DNA of 64,000 nt. Origin: Poa pratensis (Eukaryota > Streptophyta > Magnoliopsida > Poales > Poaceae). Below the pieces are notes generated by a model that searched no databases, had not been told where the DNA came from, and saw only the letters and a list, made by a program, of their open reading frames with translations. The stretch covers positions 131,509,840 to 131,573,839 of the forward strand of contig CAMZMU010000041.1 of assembly GCA_947311845.1 (NCBI GenBank), read 5' to 3'. The translations under genes were made by a program, and so were the position numbers. Below are positions 50,941 to 63,993 of this stretch, in pieces. Position 1 is the first letter of the stretch. Each line of letters begins with the position of its first letter.

Positions 50941-53308
50941 TCCCCAAGCTTAATCCATGCTCGTCCTCGAGTATGAAGATGATAAAACTAACATGGACTT
51001 TGCAATTTAATACTTAACAATGATATCAAAGATGATTACTATTGCTACATATAGTCAAATGATTCATTCTTCAAAGGAGTAGCAATATGCAAATAGTTTA
51101 TGAAGTGATATCAAGTATTCAAGACAAGGATGTTCATTGATAGTTCACAAAGTGTAACATGGTAGCAAGTAATATGGAACACATGTATGCATAATGATAA
51201 GTAGAACATCCTACAATGGTCATAGAGTGTAGATGAAAATCTGAATATGATAGGTGTACACTTTGGAAAGATGTATATGTGAGTAGAGGTAAAGCATGCA
51301 TAAGTTTCATCCAACTTCCAAACTCTTCTACTTAAGTTAATGATTGCAATAAGGTATTCATTGGTGTCAAGCTCTCATTGCCCCTATCATAGCATCTTGA
51401 ATGATTAAGGTTAAAGTGAAAGCAAATATGAGTAGTGTGCTTGATAAAGAATGGGTTGAATGTCTCATGCCCCTTGAATACAAGTACTTACACCATGTGT
51501 TACTCAACTTGGGAAACAAAGCAAGTTCAATTAAATATCATTGTAAGCATAATAGTATCATCAAGAGCGTCAACTGGGGTACCTCTTGTCCCAAGATATG
51601 GAACAAGCCCATATCAAAATGACAAGACAAACAAACAAAATGAACAATCTCAACACCCTTTTTATTTACCATTTGGAATAGTTTTTTATTGCAAGGTGTA
51701 TCACAGAAGGTTCACCATAGTATGTAAGTAAATTTCCACCATGAATGATGCATGGCTTAGATTAGCGGCCCAGGCGTCTCTCTAACCATTTACACAAACT
51801 CATTTAAACTCACTCTATTTCCACATTTATTTCAACATGATAAGCATCCATAGACAAAAGCACATGATATCAACTAAATGAGATGAAGAGCGTGTTGAAA
51901 GCTTGCCATGTGACAGCACATATGGGCTAACTTCCAACCCAAAACATTCATCAAGCCACAAACATCATAATCTTAATCACAATGGGTCAAGTTTTATTAT
52001 GCAAATAAAAGAACATTGTGCATCAAGTTCGTGAGAGCTATATAACCAATTTTTTCCATTGCAATCAATAACATAAACATTTTCATTCAGAGGTAAGATA
52101 ACACAAACAACATGTTAAACATACTCGGAATAGCATAAAGCCAATAGGTAGATATGGTGGACTCACTGGAATAACTTTGGTTGAAGGTGTTGGAAACAAG
52201 TTTTTGCTTGTTGGAGTTTTTGGGCTAGCAAAAGGGAGAAAGTTGACCATCTAGATGCATGCATGAGTGTCCATAGAACTAACTAATCCATGTTAAACCA
52301 AGTAAATAACAATCAGCACCAAAACATGAATAAGTGATAGCTCTACAAAAAGAATTTGCAAACTATTACTCATAAACAAGCTCATGAATCATGCAACTAT
52401 ATGTATCATTAAAAATCAAGTCAAACATCCCTTTTCCCAATCTTATAAAAGCATCCAACATATTTCAACCCATATTTCCAGTAGCTCTCTCATATATAAT
52501 TGATAGTGTGGTGGTCTCTCAAGACTCAAACAAAAACAAAAAACGACGCTCCAAGTTTATGCGATAAAGTGTTTCGATCGAAAAACAGAAGTTGGACGTG
52601 TGCAAACCGAGAGTGTGTAGGTCCAGCGGGGTTGTCTTCACATCCCCAAGCTTATGGTCTTCACCATCCTTGGATAGCTCTTGGTGCATCTCCTCCAATC
52701 CCTGTGAAAAAACTTCAAAACACCGTTTCTCCCATCTCTTTTCTGTGGGGTGCATTAATAGTGATAAACAAATAGGTTCCTTGCTGCATATAATCCTTGA
52801 ACAAAAATTCATATGACATGTCCAGAAAGTGTATAATGTTGTATGCCTACTCATAAACTCAATTGGATCAAAAAGATTCAACTTAAAAGCTCAAAGCATG
52901 CATCAAACAAAATGGGACAGAATCTGTCCAGAAAAACAGCAGCAGCAAAACGTATTTTTCTACCCTACCAAACTTTCTCGAAAAATTCCGAAAAATTCAT
53001 GCATACAGAGGATGAAAAGTTGCAACTACAGTTCAAATATGAGCTCATTCGGAGTTACAGAATAAGAATTAAAAATCATACCGTGCACTGACTCGTGCAG
53101 GAATAAAATCTCCGAACGCTATAAGCAACTTTTTCAAACCAAAAAGGGTAAAACTTGGCACTTTATTAAAAACTCCAGAACCTAACTAGACAAAAATCTC
53201 TTGTTACAGCAAGAGGACACAAAGAAAAATCACACACAAAAATAACCGGGTTGCCTCCCGCAAAGCGCTTTCTTTATAGCCATATAGCTAGGCTTCTTAC
53301 TTGTTGTT
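50941..53308 (-). other. 3' internal region shared with the first Athila-like element
   Basis: Almost identical to 13724-16076; the match stops abruptly near 53292 at GCCATATAGCTAGGCTT. No conserved gene was recognised. Confidence 0.8.
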
Positions 53309-54187
53309 TTATTGTGGACGAAGCTCATGAGGGAGCTTGAACTTTGGTGGTTCCCTCTTCCTTGGAAAGTGTTCCATGCACTTCTTGTGTGGAAACTGAA
53401 ACTTTACATTCCCTTCCTTTGAATCAATGATAGCACCTGTGGTACGAAGAAAAGGTCTTCCAAGAATAATAGGACTAGAGGTTTTATTCCCCATATCCAT
53501 GATTAGAAAATCCACAGGCACAAAAGTCATATGTAACTCTACCATAACATCACTTACTTTTCCCAAAGCATGTTTAATAGAGTCATCAGCAAGTGCTAGT
53601 TCAATAGAGCATTTTTCAAGATTTTTCAATTCAAGCACTTCATATAGTTCTTTAGATAAAACAGAGACACTAGATCCTAGATCAAGTATGGCATGGTGTG
53701 TCTCTTTTCCAATAGTTACTAGTACCTTAGGTATCCACATATCCCCAAGCTTAGGTGGTATCATAGCCTCTTGGTTGTACCTAGCAATCTTTTCTTTCAA
53801 GACATGATTAGCAATATAAGAACCAAAACCTGCTTGGTTAGTGTTGATGGAAGGATCACTTGCAAATTTTTGTAAGATAGATATTAATTCATGCAAGCTA
53901 CAATTTTCTAAGTCAAGCAAAGGATCCTTGACTTCATTAAGCATTTTAACTTCCTCAACTTCTTCCCAAGCAAGATTCTCATTCCTTTTCTTTAAAGCAA
54001 GATTCAAGGCTATTTGGAGGTCATCCTCCTCTTCAACATGATTCTTAATATCCCTATCTAAAGGTTCCAGCATAGAAGATATTCTTTCATTCAATTCCCT
54101 AGTCAACTTCTTTTTAGACTTGGCATAGTTCAATATTGTTTCCATTTTCAAAGAGATTCCAGAAAGAGTGTTATTTGTCTTTTTCAT
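53309..54187 (-). pseudogene. Athila gag C-terminal part with aspartic protease
   Basis: A 292-codon frame from an ATG at 54187. The first 150 residues are charged and helical (LTRELNERISSMLEPLDRDI). The protease follows: LVTIGKETHHAILDLGSSVS then VLSKELYEVL holds the catalytic region as D-L-G-S, where D-S/T-G is usual, and LIMDMG and IILGRPFLRTTGAIID give the second half. It ends PPKFKLPHELRPQ. The reading frame is uninterrupted, but the upstream gag sequence has been lost and the ATG lies 17 bases from LTR sequence, so the protein is a fragment. Confidence 0.8.
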
Positions 54188-54203
54188 CCTAGACTTTTTT
54201 TCA

Positions 54204-54619
54204 TCCCGAAGAGCAAGGCTTTGATACCTGCAAAAATAAACGGATTAGGTTGAGACTCCAAGTGCAGAGTGTATAGTAGGTGGAAGACAGTTTTCCCCAC
54301 GAGGGGTGACTCGAGGGTTTAATATCGAACTCTCGGGGAATCTGAAGTGGTAGATTTATCGTGTTATCCTTCTTTTGGTTACCTACAAAACAAGGTTAGA
54401 TGTTTTGGTCCTCAACCTCACCTGTGGTTGTCAAGCACAAGGTGTAAGAATGATATCAGGATAGTTATGCAATGCAAACAAGAAATAAATATGCAATGAT
54501 GGTGGATGCAATGATAAATGATATTTTTGGGTTTTTGAATGATGTATGCAAGATGAAAAGTATTTTTGTATTTTCGGATTTAATGATGGCTGAAAATAGA
54601 AAAGTGAATATGGTGTTGG
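54204..54619 (-). mobile_element. 5' LTR of the second Athila-like element, interrupted
   Basis: Matches 49224-49640 closely. It is broken at 54619 by the LTR of a forward gypsy element. The last few LTR bases (ACCATCA side) are also altered at the internal border. Confidence 0.85.
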
Positions 54620-54887
54620 TGTTGGGGATTACCTACTAGGGGTATCACCAGCATGGATCAATCCGGCTAGTCCCAGGGTGGCCCGCAGTGGTGGTGAAGG
54701 CTTTGCCTACCGGGCGGCCCAGATAGCTGACGACCAAGGAAGGCGGATGCCGGCAAGGAGGAGGCCCAAGACTGAACCCCATGAAGCCACCAGACCAAGA
54801 CGGAAGGCGGCATACTTGCCGGCTAGGTTTAGGACTCCGTATACTTGCTGGATACGTATTCACCTTGTAACCCTAGGTCCAGCCGCC

Positions 54888-54894
54888 TATATAA
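54888..54894 (+). promoter_or_regulatory. TATA box in the gypsy LTR
   Basis: TATATAA in CCGCCTATATAAGCTGG, about 240 bp before the LTR end, the usual spacing for an LTR promoter. Confidence 0.6.
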
Positions 54895-55155
54895 GCTGGG
54901 ACCTCGGGGCGCCTTTAGGGCAACTCTTTGATAGACAACCAGCTCATTGTAACCTGTTCACGGCGATATTGCCTTATAGTGAGTTATAGCAGCACGTAGG
55001 GCACCGCCACCGCCGTGGTGCCTGAAGCTGGGTAACCGCCGTGTACAATCACCTTGACGACGTCCACCTTCTTGCCCTACGTTCACCCTCAGCTAGCAGG
55101 ACCCCGCTCCTATCCAAAATGCCGATACGACGACAGTTGGCGCCACCGTGGGGAC

Positions 55156-56027
55156 TAAGGCGTCAGGCGTCACGTTCCAGGCGGGAACTCTTGGCGGCAT
55201 CGGCGAAACAATCGCCGTCGGTCGCGCTGTTCGCTACGGCGACAGTCACTACATCAGCTGCGACGAGTCCTACATCCCCGCAGACGACTACATTGTCGGA
55301 TGCGGAGTTGTGCCGTTTGGCGGCGTCGATGTTTCATCGCTACACTTCTGAGGCGTATGGTTTGCCGCGAATTTATTCGCCATCCCACCCGCCCTACAAT
55401 CAAGACGGATCTGAGTTTGCCTCCTCTGAGGAGTCCGCAGATTCAGATCTACACTTTGTCGGCATGACGGGACTGGGATCAGACTCCCAGCCCAACAGTC
55501 AAGATCCCGAATCTATTCTTCCTGCACTCCAGGATGATGTGATGTCGGATGCCGGATCCAGATCTACCGTTCACGTCAACGTAGACTCTGATTCCGAAGA
55601 AGATTCTGCCAGCATGTTTGAGCAACGGGTCAAGAAGTGTTTTATTACACCTGATCCTCCGCCATCTGAGGCGGCTACGGGCTCTTCCGTCAACATGCAG
55701 CAGATCTTTGTGGCGGATGTCACCGGCGCAGCTTCAGAGAAGGCGGCAACTGACGCCGCCAACCTGGGGACCCCGGCAACCGATCCACAGTTTCCAGAGC
55801 CTCCTGGGGCTCCAAAGAAGAAATCCTGGAGAAGGGCGAGCCCAGCAAGATAGGAAGCATGGCGGCTCTGGCGGAAGTTCTTCACACGCCGGTAAACGAC
55901 AAAACCAATCCGGCTGATTGGAGAAACTTCGGAACACCTTGGTGGAGCAAACTGAGTACCTCAAAAGCAAGCAAGCAGAGGTCCAGAGCCTCCTCGACGA
56001 AGCCAAGGAGGAAAACGCCAAGATAAC
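55156..56027 (+). pseudogene. Gypsy gag N-terminal region, frameshifted and cut
   Basis: The open frame to 55853 is acidic and Ser/Pro-rich (SEFASSEESADSDLHFVGM). A frame change near 55850 leads to a coiled-coil-like RNTLVEQTEYLKSKQAEVQS, a typical gag spacer helix in cereal gypsy elements. The sequence ends at the chromovirus LTR. No capsid core is present. Confidence 0.6.
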
Positions 56028-59000
56028 TGTGGCGCCCCGACCCGACTGCTATACAGTGATGCTGTGTGTCACTGGTTTAAGCGATACAACCGGAGGTTAC
56101 GGGTTTACCAATCCCCGGCCAAAACCTTTGGCAGGCGTTGCTGGGTACACCTCACTCCAGACAACGCAACACCCCGATTGATGCCTTAACACAGGCACAA
56201 CTATCAAAGCATAATAGTAAGATCAAGACTTGTGGAACAACTGGCACATCACAGACTCTACGACACAAATCATATAGTTCAACTCTTATACAGAGAAAGA
56301 TAGCAAATGACAACCAGAGGTCACAGACCCAACATTACAACATGCGGAAGCGAATTAAGTTGTCTAACAACAAGATCCAAATATGGCCTAAGAGGCCTAC
56401 AGATAACATCACAGCGCCAGCTATTCCGAGATGTCCCAAACTGCCACCTGGGAACCCCAGACTACTCGTCGACGTCCACAAAGAACCCACCTTCGAGGGC
56501 GGTGAAGTCCTCTCCTGAAATTAAGCAAACGACGTTGAGTTCGACGAACTCGCAAGATTAAGAGCTAATATATGCTCCATGATTGGCTTCCAAAGTTTTA
56601 TGGCTGTTTTGCATAAAGCTGATTTTATTTAAAAAGACCTAACTCCATGGCATCGTCTAATCAGATTAATTTGAAAAGGGGTAAGAAGTAACTCTTTTCT
56701 CTTGAGTCACATTTCTCATCATCACCCATCATCACCCTCATAGTACCTGTTCATCAAAGGCACCTCCCCGAATCACCCTCGAGGAAGCTCACCTTGCATT
56801 CGTGGAATTGGTACCTCTAGTACCCAGTTTTTAATCATTCCGTTAAAGTTATTCTATGGTCTTATCGTCCTTTCCCAAGTTGTCCGTAACCGTGGACACG
56901 GCTTTTCGAAAAGATTTAACCCTGCAGGGGTGCACTGTGTTTACCTTCGGTACGCCCGGCCCATTGCCTACACGTAGCTCTCTTCCGGGGAAAGCCGGCT
57001 GAGTGGGAACGGTTACAACCTTTACCTTGTTAAGGGCTAACCCAGGATCATCAGTGAGGACGAGACAGGTTCAGTGCTCCCAGCACCCTGTCCCGTGGCC
57101 ACTCATTTTCCTAAACACCACTGTCCTCATCTCAGTCTTGGCCACCGTCTTCACGCACGCGCAAATGGAAGCTCAAACTAGAGGACCCTGGCTAGTCCCG
57201 CCCAAGTTAGTCGGTCGACGAGGGCTCCATATACCCCACCGAAAGGAAGCGCGCTCATTCTTGGTTCAAGAGGTAAAGAACTCGCACCTGGGCGGCGAGA
57301 GTGAGACAAAGCACCACCATACCAAAGTGGCCTCTCATCCCCACCTTTAAGCATTTAATTACCTGTCTCCACAATTCTCCACCATCACATCGCTGTCACA
57401 AGTCAACACCTGTTTCCAGCATGTACCACCATAGTACCACTAGGCATTTAACTAAGCATGGCTAAGCATTTGCATAGCATAGTAATTATATCAGGCCAAC
57501 AATGCAAACCTATGGTAATAGGAGGGGAAAAACAGGCATTGGCATCGGAATCCTAATGCATTCTATAGGATACTCTAATCCAAGCAAAAAACATTTAGAA
57601 CCGCATGCAATATTATAGTGGAGAAAATATTTGCGGAAAATAGGATAAGACATGCTCAGAGGGGGGGGGGGGGTTACGCTTGCCTTGTGAGCGGAGGAGT
57701 CAAACTGCTCGTCGGAGTAATGATGCTCAACTCCGAACTCTCGTGATCTACCGGAGAGCAAACAACACCGGAAAGCAAAGCAACAATCAACACATGGCAA
57801 TTGTGCAATGCAGACAAAATGATGATATGCATTTTAAATGCACCCTAGAAGCATTGAACAAGAGCACAAGTTAAATAGGGTCCCGCTATAGTTATGGCAT
57901 TATTTGGAACAAACCCCATATTTAAACTTAGTGATTACATGTTTCTCCATTACCACATTACCAAGAAGTGGCTCAAATATGCATGAACATGGCATGATTA
58001 GATATGTTTTGTTCTCCCGATCATTTTGGTACCTCATTTGTAATTTTCCGAGTACCGATGAATAATTAGTGAAATAATAATTATTCGAATTTAATTCTTA
58101 TCACCGATTATTGGTTAACATCACATAGAAAAGTTGTTGTCATGGTGTGAACTTAGCATGATTAGCTACATTTGAGCTGCTGATCGTTTTGATATATTAC
58201 ACGCAATTTTCTAATGCACCGCTTAAAAGATATTACAAAAACCAGAATTGGGAAAAGAAAAGAAAGCAGGAAAAACTGTTTTCCCGGCCCACAGCCCGGT
58301 TGGGCCGGTTAACATGCCGGTCATGGGCCCGAGAGTCCGGCCTGTGGCCCGGTCCATGCCGGTTTCAGAACCGGGCAGCAGACAGAGGAGGCCGGCCTTC
58401 TGGCCGGTTGGGCGGCCCAGAGGCCGGTTAGTGGCCCGAGCCAACCGGCACGCAGCCCGGCTAAGCCGGCTCTGCGACCGGTCGAGCACGGTCACGACGG
58501 CGACGACGGCGCGCGGCTACGGCGACGATCCACGCGAAGAACCAGAGGGAGAGGGAAAAGGGGAAGGGCCGGCGAGGGCCAGGTGCTCACCACGATCTCG
58601 TGCGAGGCGACGGCGTGGCCGGGGGTGCACGGAGATGGCGGAAAACGTGCGGCGGAGACGTCGGGGACGGAGAAGAAATGGCACGGCGGCGCGATACTGG
58701 ACCTCCCGCCTCGATTCTTTTGGCGGAGGTGATCCCGGCGACGCGGCGGAGCCGGTGGTTGTCGTCGATTCGCTCGGGGACTCGTCAAACGGCGGCGACG
58801 GCGCGGCGACCTCGGCGGCCATGGCGCGCCTCGTTGGGAGATAAGAGGAGAGGGAGCAGGGCACGGTGCAGGTGGGGAATGGGGCAGAGGGTCTCGTGCG
58901 CGTGCTCCTCGTGCCTGTAGAGGCAGTGGGGGCCCGGCGACGTGCACGGCGAGCTGGTGCGGTGCGGCCCGACAGCTCGAGCTGCTTCGGTCGCTACAGA

Positions 59001-59559
59001 GGAAGGAGAAGCAGTTTTTGCAAATAGGCCCCTGGCCGAATTTCTTCCATCACGAACAGGTCCTCCTGGAATTACAAAGAGGCCCTTTTCTGTTTTAGAA
59101 TTAGAACCAGCACATGTTTTGAATTAATTAAGGCATTTAAACTTATCCAAAAATTATGAAATAATTTGGGTAGCCTCCCCTTGTCATTTAGTTGCTCCAC
59201 AAAAATTGGTTTGTCCAAATAAAAAGTTTTGCACCATTTTTGTTCATATGGTTGTTGTAGGCAATTTTTGGGGTAATTCAAATTGTTAATCCTTTTGAAT
59301 TATTCACCAAGTCCAAAATTATTTGGGAACCCTTGAAACTTCCTTGACAGATATAACATGACAAAGTATTTTGGTTTGCAAGATTGAGTGCCACATTGTT
59401 TGGGGATGTGTTGAAACAAGTTCATCGTTGTGTTTCTCAAAGTTGCCCAACCCATTTCGTGTGTGTTGTTTAGCAAATAACAAGGATGCTATGATGCATG
59501 TACTACGCAAAGTGAAAATTTCAAACAGATTTCCAGGTTCTCAAGTCTGGACTGTTACA
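56028..59559 (-). mobile_element. 3' LTR of the chromovirus, 3532 bp
   Basis: Minus strand TGTAACAGTCCAG to GGCGCCACA. It has a very GC-rich central part (58280-58980) in which GGCCGGTT and CCGG phrases recur, and a 13-G run on the plus strand at 57661-57673. No genes. Its unusual length is not explained by any nested element I could see. Confidence 0.75.
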
Positions 59560-59589
59560 ACTCTACCTCCTTACAGGAATCTCGTCCCG

Positions 59590-60950
59590 AGATTCTAAGA
59601 TTGCGAAAAGAAGTCGGGATACTCCTCACGAAGACTAGGCTCTCGTTCCCACGTTGCTTCTTCCTCGAATGGTGAGACCACTGAATTTTGAGAAACTTGG
59701 TGGTCTTGTTACGAGTCCTTCTTTCGGCTGCATCCAAGACGCGATGGGATGCTCATGATAAGTGAGGTCTTCTGTAGATCTAGCTCCTCATGATTGACCC
59801 CATGGATAGGATCCTTGAAACAACGGCGAGTTGGAGACATGGAACACATCATGCACATTCGAAATTTGACCGGCAACTCCAACTTATAAGATAGATCTCC
59901 TCGCTTTTCCAGGACGGTGAAAGGACCGACATAGCGAGGGGCCAATTTCCTTTTATTCCGAAGCGAGCGAACGCCTCGAAGGGGAGAGACACGGAGATAC
60001 CTTATCACCAATTTCATAGTGAATCTCCTGATGGTGCTTGTCATAGTAGCTCTTCTGCCTTGACTGGGCAATTTCAGATTCTCTCTTATGATTCTCACCT
60101 TCTCCTCAGCTTCATTGATCACATCCGGACCAAAGAGTGCTCTCTCTCCGGTCTCGGACCAATTCAGAGGAGTGCGGCATTTTCTTCCATAAAGAGCCTC
60201 AAAGGGAGCCATGCCCAGACTAGCTTGATAGCTATTGTTGTAGGAGAACTCCGCGAAAGGGAGATACCTTTCCCAACTTTGGCCAAAAGAGATGACGCAT
60301 GCCCGAAGCATGTCTTCCAACACTTGGTTCACTCTTTCAGTCTGACCATCAGTTTGAGGATGGTAGGCGGTACTGAAGTTGAGACGGGACCCCATAGCAG
60401 TTTGGAAACTCTGCCAGAATTTGGATACAAAGATACTTCCACGGTCCGATATGATCCTCAAAGGGACCCCATGCAATGGAACAATACGAGCCAAATATAA
60501 GTCAGCCAGTTGACTTGCCCGTATATCATCACGGACTGGTAGGAAGTGAGCAACTTTGGAAAGACGATCAATGATTACCCAAATGGCATTGTTGCCCTTT
60601 TGAGATCGGGAAACCCGGTGATGAAATCCATACCAATTTCATCCCATTTCCATCCGGGACAGCAATAGGGCGAAGAGTGCCGGCAGGTCTTTGATGTTCA
60701 GCCTTTACCCGTCGACAGGTGTCGCATTCAGCAACATACCTAGCAATTTCCCGTTTCATACGGTCCACCAGAATTGTGGTCGAAGGTCTTGGTACATCTT
60801 GGTACTACCGGGATGAATAGAGAGAGGTGATTCATGAGCTTCTTGGAGAATGAGCTCCCTCAAATTCCGGTTCTTTGGCACTACCAAGCGGTCACCAAAG
60901 TAAACAACCGGATTCATCTTCCGAGAAACATTTGGCCTTGCCACTAGCAA
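59590..60950 (-). pseudogene. Chromovirus integrase with chromodomain, frameshifted
   Basis: The zinc-binding part has [18 protein letters not shown] and CDTCRRVKAEHQ; the core has VPLRIISDRGSIFVSKFWQS and FSTAYHPQTDGQTERVN (conserved Asp and Glu), and FSYNNSYQASLGMAPFEALY. The C-terminal LAPRYVGPFTVLEKRGDLSY precedes a chromodomain around 59740-59600 (RRTRNKTTKFLKIQWSHHS), which ends out of frame. Chromodomains guide integration of such elements toward particular chromatin. Several single-base breaks make it non-functional. Confidence 0.85.
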
Positions 60951-61007
60951 TGTTCTTCTTGATGTTCAGAATACCCTCATCCAGCTTCTGAGCATCCTTA
61001 ATCTGGT

Positions 61008-62360
61008 CTACAAGAGTAGCTTGATCTCCAGATTTGCAAGGTAGCCGGAGGGAACAATTTCCAGGTTCAAACGGGCGAACTCTTCATGAAGAGCGGGTTG
61101 GGCCTTTTTAATCATCAGATTGTTGCAATAAGACTTCCGACTCAGCGCGTCAGCCACGACGTTTGCTTTGCCGGGTTGATAGTTCAGACTCACATTGTAG
61201 TCCGTGATTAACTCCAACCAACGCCTTTGCCTGAGATTTAAATCCGGCTGGGTGAAGAGGTACTTCAGACTCTTGTGATCCGAGAAGATCTCGCAACGGT
61301 TACCAAACAGATTGGTCTCCATTGCTTCAAAGCATAGACCACAGCGGCAAGCTCTAGATCATGAGTTGGAGTTGAGCTCATGCGGCTTAAGTTGGCGAGA
61401 AGCATATGCCACCACATGGCCATCTTGCATTAGCACACAGCCCAAACCTTGTAGAGAGGCGTCACAGAAGACGACGAATCCTTGCTTGTGTCCGGCAGGA
61501 CAAGCACAGGAGCGGACGTGAGCTTGGCTTTCAGGTTGAAGCTCTCTTCAGCTTCGGCCGACCATACGAACTTTCTATCCTTCTTGAGAAGGTCAGTCAA
61601 TGCCTTGGCTATTTGGAGAAAGCTTCGATGAATCGGCGGTAGTAACCCGCCAATCCGAGAAAGCTACGATGTCCTTGACTGACATTGGAGTTTTCCAATC
61701 CAGAATGGACTGAATCTTGTCGGGAATGACCCACACCACTAGCAGATATCACATGACCAAGGAAGACAAGTTTATCCAACCAAAACTCACACTTGGAGAA
61801 CTTGGCATAGAGCGGTGTTCTCGAAGTCTTGTCAGAACCAAACGAAGATGTTCCTCATGCTCTTCATTGGTTTTGGAATAGATGAGGATATCATCGATGT
61901 AAATGACACAAACTTATCAAGATAATCCATGAAAATGGAGTTCATGAGCCTCATGAAAGTAGCTGGGCATTTGTGAGACCAAAGGACATGACGGTATACT
62001 CATATGAGCCATAACGAGTCACAAATGCCGTCTTTGGAATATCCTCCTTTCTGATTTTTATCTGATGGTATCCTGACCTCAGATCCATCTTGGAGAATAC
62101 GTTGCACCAGCTAACTGATCCAACAGATCATTGATGCGAGGAATAGGATACTTGTTCTTGATTGTCACCGCATTCAACGGTCTATAATCAGAGACTAGAC
62201 GAGGCACGGTAGAATCCCTCTTCTTGACAAAGAGTACCGGACAACCCCAAGGTGAACTGCTGGTGATGAAATCCTTTGCTAACAGTTGATCAATTTGCTC
62301 TTTCAACAGAGCCAACTCTTCCACCGGCATACGGTAGGGCTTCTTGGAAATTGGAGCCGT
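61008..62360 (-). pseudogene. Chromovirus RT and RNase H, frameshifted
   Basis: [62 protein letters not shown], and after a break, the YIDDIL motif around 61895. RNase [21 protein letters not shown] and [20 protein letters not shown], then VVADALSR. The order is normal for a Ty3/gypsy pol. Frames change at about 62085, 61910 and 61320. Confidence 0.85.
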
Positions 62361-63993
62361 ACCGGGAAGTAGATCTATTACAACTCCACACTTCGGTCAG
62401 GAGGCATGCCAGGCAATTCTTCCGGAACACATCCGGGAAGTCACACACCACGTGTATGTCCTGGATTTCAGGAGGGGATTCGCCTTCCATAAAGCAAAGG
62501 AGAATCTCAGGTGAGCGGGGTACGACGGCGGACGGAGGTATTGATGTTGCAGGCCAATACTCCACAATGTCACCGGAAGGAGCGGTCACAGTAATGCTCT
62601 TAGCAGCACAGTCGAGATTAGCCTGGTATTTGGCTAGCCAGTTCATGCCCAATATGACATCAATGCCTTTGGACTTCAGAGCTACCAAGGCATACGGAAA
62701 AGACAAGGAACCTATATTAATCTGGACCTCAGGAGTAACTCCGTCGGTCTGCCAGTTGGAACCAGGAGTGGAGATCGTCATGGGACGTCTCATTTTCTCG
62801 AACGGTATGTTGTGGTCTTTTGCAAACGCTACCGAGATGAATGAATGCGATGCTCCAGAATCAAACAAAGTAGCTGTATTGCCTTGATTCGTAACTCACC
62901 CATAAGAACGCCGGGGTCATCTTCAGCTTCTTCAACAGAGACGTGGTTCAGGCGACCACGCACAATAGGTCCAGCCTTGCCAGTTGGAGTGGCAGGGGCT
63001 CGTGCAGGAGTTATCGCGAGAGGTGCCTTCTGGGGGCACTCCCTGGAGTAGTGGCCAGCCTGGCCACATGTGAAGCACGTGAGCCCAGGTGGAGCAGGTA
63101 GCATAGGACGGTATCCACTCCCGCCTACCCCAAGTGTCGAAGTAGTGGGGCGCGGAGGAGGTGGCCTGTATCCTGCTGCCCTCTGGCATAAATGGAGCAC
63201 GAGGTACGGCGCTGTAGGGAACAAAGACCCTGCGCTTCTTGCTCTCAGAACCCGAGGAACTTGGTGGTCCCCATGTGCGGGCCTCTTGGAAGCTTCCAGT
63301 TCTTTTCTTCCTTGCTCAAGGGTGAAAGCCTGGTTGAACAGCTCCTGATAGGTCTGGAACCTGAAGGGCAATAGCTCATAGCGAGCTGCGGATTCAACCC
63401 TTGCGGAACAGCTCTTGCTTGTCAGCATCATTGGTCACGTCCCTTGGGGCGTAACGAGAGAGATGGTTGAACTCACGACCATAAGTGCGGAGGTCCATCC
63501 TTCCCTGTTGCAAGTCCAGGAACTCCCTCCTCTTCAAGTCCATGATAGGCTGGGGAATGTACTCCGCTCGGAAGGCAGTGCGGAATTCAGCCCAGGTGAA
63601 GACATGGTTGTGGTGGAAATAAAGCCACATGGCTCTCCCACCAACAGCCAGCAGCACAACCAAAAGATAGGTGGCAAAGTTGACTTGTTCAGCCACTGGG
63701 ACATGCAGCGCGGAGAACTTGCGCTCCAAGGCACGAAGCCAATCATCAGCTTCCAGTGGCTCCTTAGCTCAGCAAAAGTGGGTGGCTGTGAGCGCAGGAA
63801 CTCAGTGAGAGTGTTACACACTCATTCCTCCGTGCATTCTGCTGCACCAACTGCTCAAGCAAGCGCTCATTGCGCCCACGGTTCTCCTCAATGGCCATCA
63901 AGACTTGAGCCATCGAGGGTGGAGGTGGCAGATCATCCTCATTATTGTGTGGTTACCGCGACCACCACGGCCTCCACGACCTCCTCGAGTCAT
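62361..63993 (-). pseudogene. Chromovirus gag and protease, frameshifted
   Basis: Gag starts at 63993 with MTRGGRGGRGGRG, an RGG run, then MAQVLMAIEENRGRNERLLE. The capsid region has WAEFRTAFRAEYIPQPIMDL and LDLQQGRMDLRTYGREFNHL. The zinc knuckle is CFTCGQAGHYSRECPQ. The protease begins near 62868 (FDSGASHSFISVAFAKDHN) and includes IDVILGMNWLAKYQANLDC. Breaks occur near 63920, 63770, 63410, 62880 and 62420. The gag N-terminus is complete in the window. Confidence 0.85.

Larger units (their letters stand above)
49217..54619 (-). mobile_element. Athila-like element with gag-protease fragment
   Basis: Minus strand: partial 5' LTR (54619-54204), internal region with a 292-aa gag/protease frame (54187-53309), a 2.35-kb 3' internal region, and a complete 3' LTR (50940-49217). 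It is inserted in the MULE; GTGTG (49212-49216) would be the left TSD. The primer site and the first part of gag are missing between the LTR end and the ORF. RT and integrase are absent, so it is non-autonomous. Confidence 0.85.
54620..56027 (+). mobile_element. Gypsy-type element: LTR and gag start, truncated by insertion
   Basis: The LTR (54620-55135, TGTTGGGGATTACC to CGACGACA, 516 bp) is followed by a primer-site-like TGGCGCCACCGTGGGGAC at 55138-55155 and gag. The left junction GTTGG (54615-54619) would be its TSD. The right part is cut at 56028 by a chromovirus LTR. Confidence 0.75.

Noticed and set aside
58223..58950. Long frames on both strands in GC-rich sequence
   Set aside because: They lie within the chromovirus LTR and have no recognisable domain; composition artefacts.
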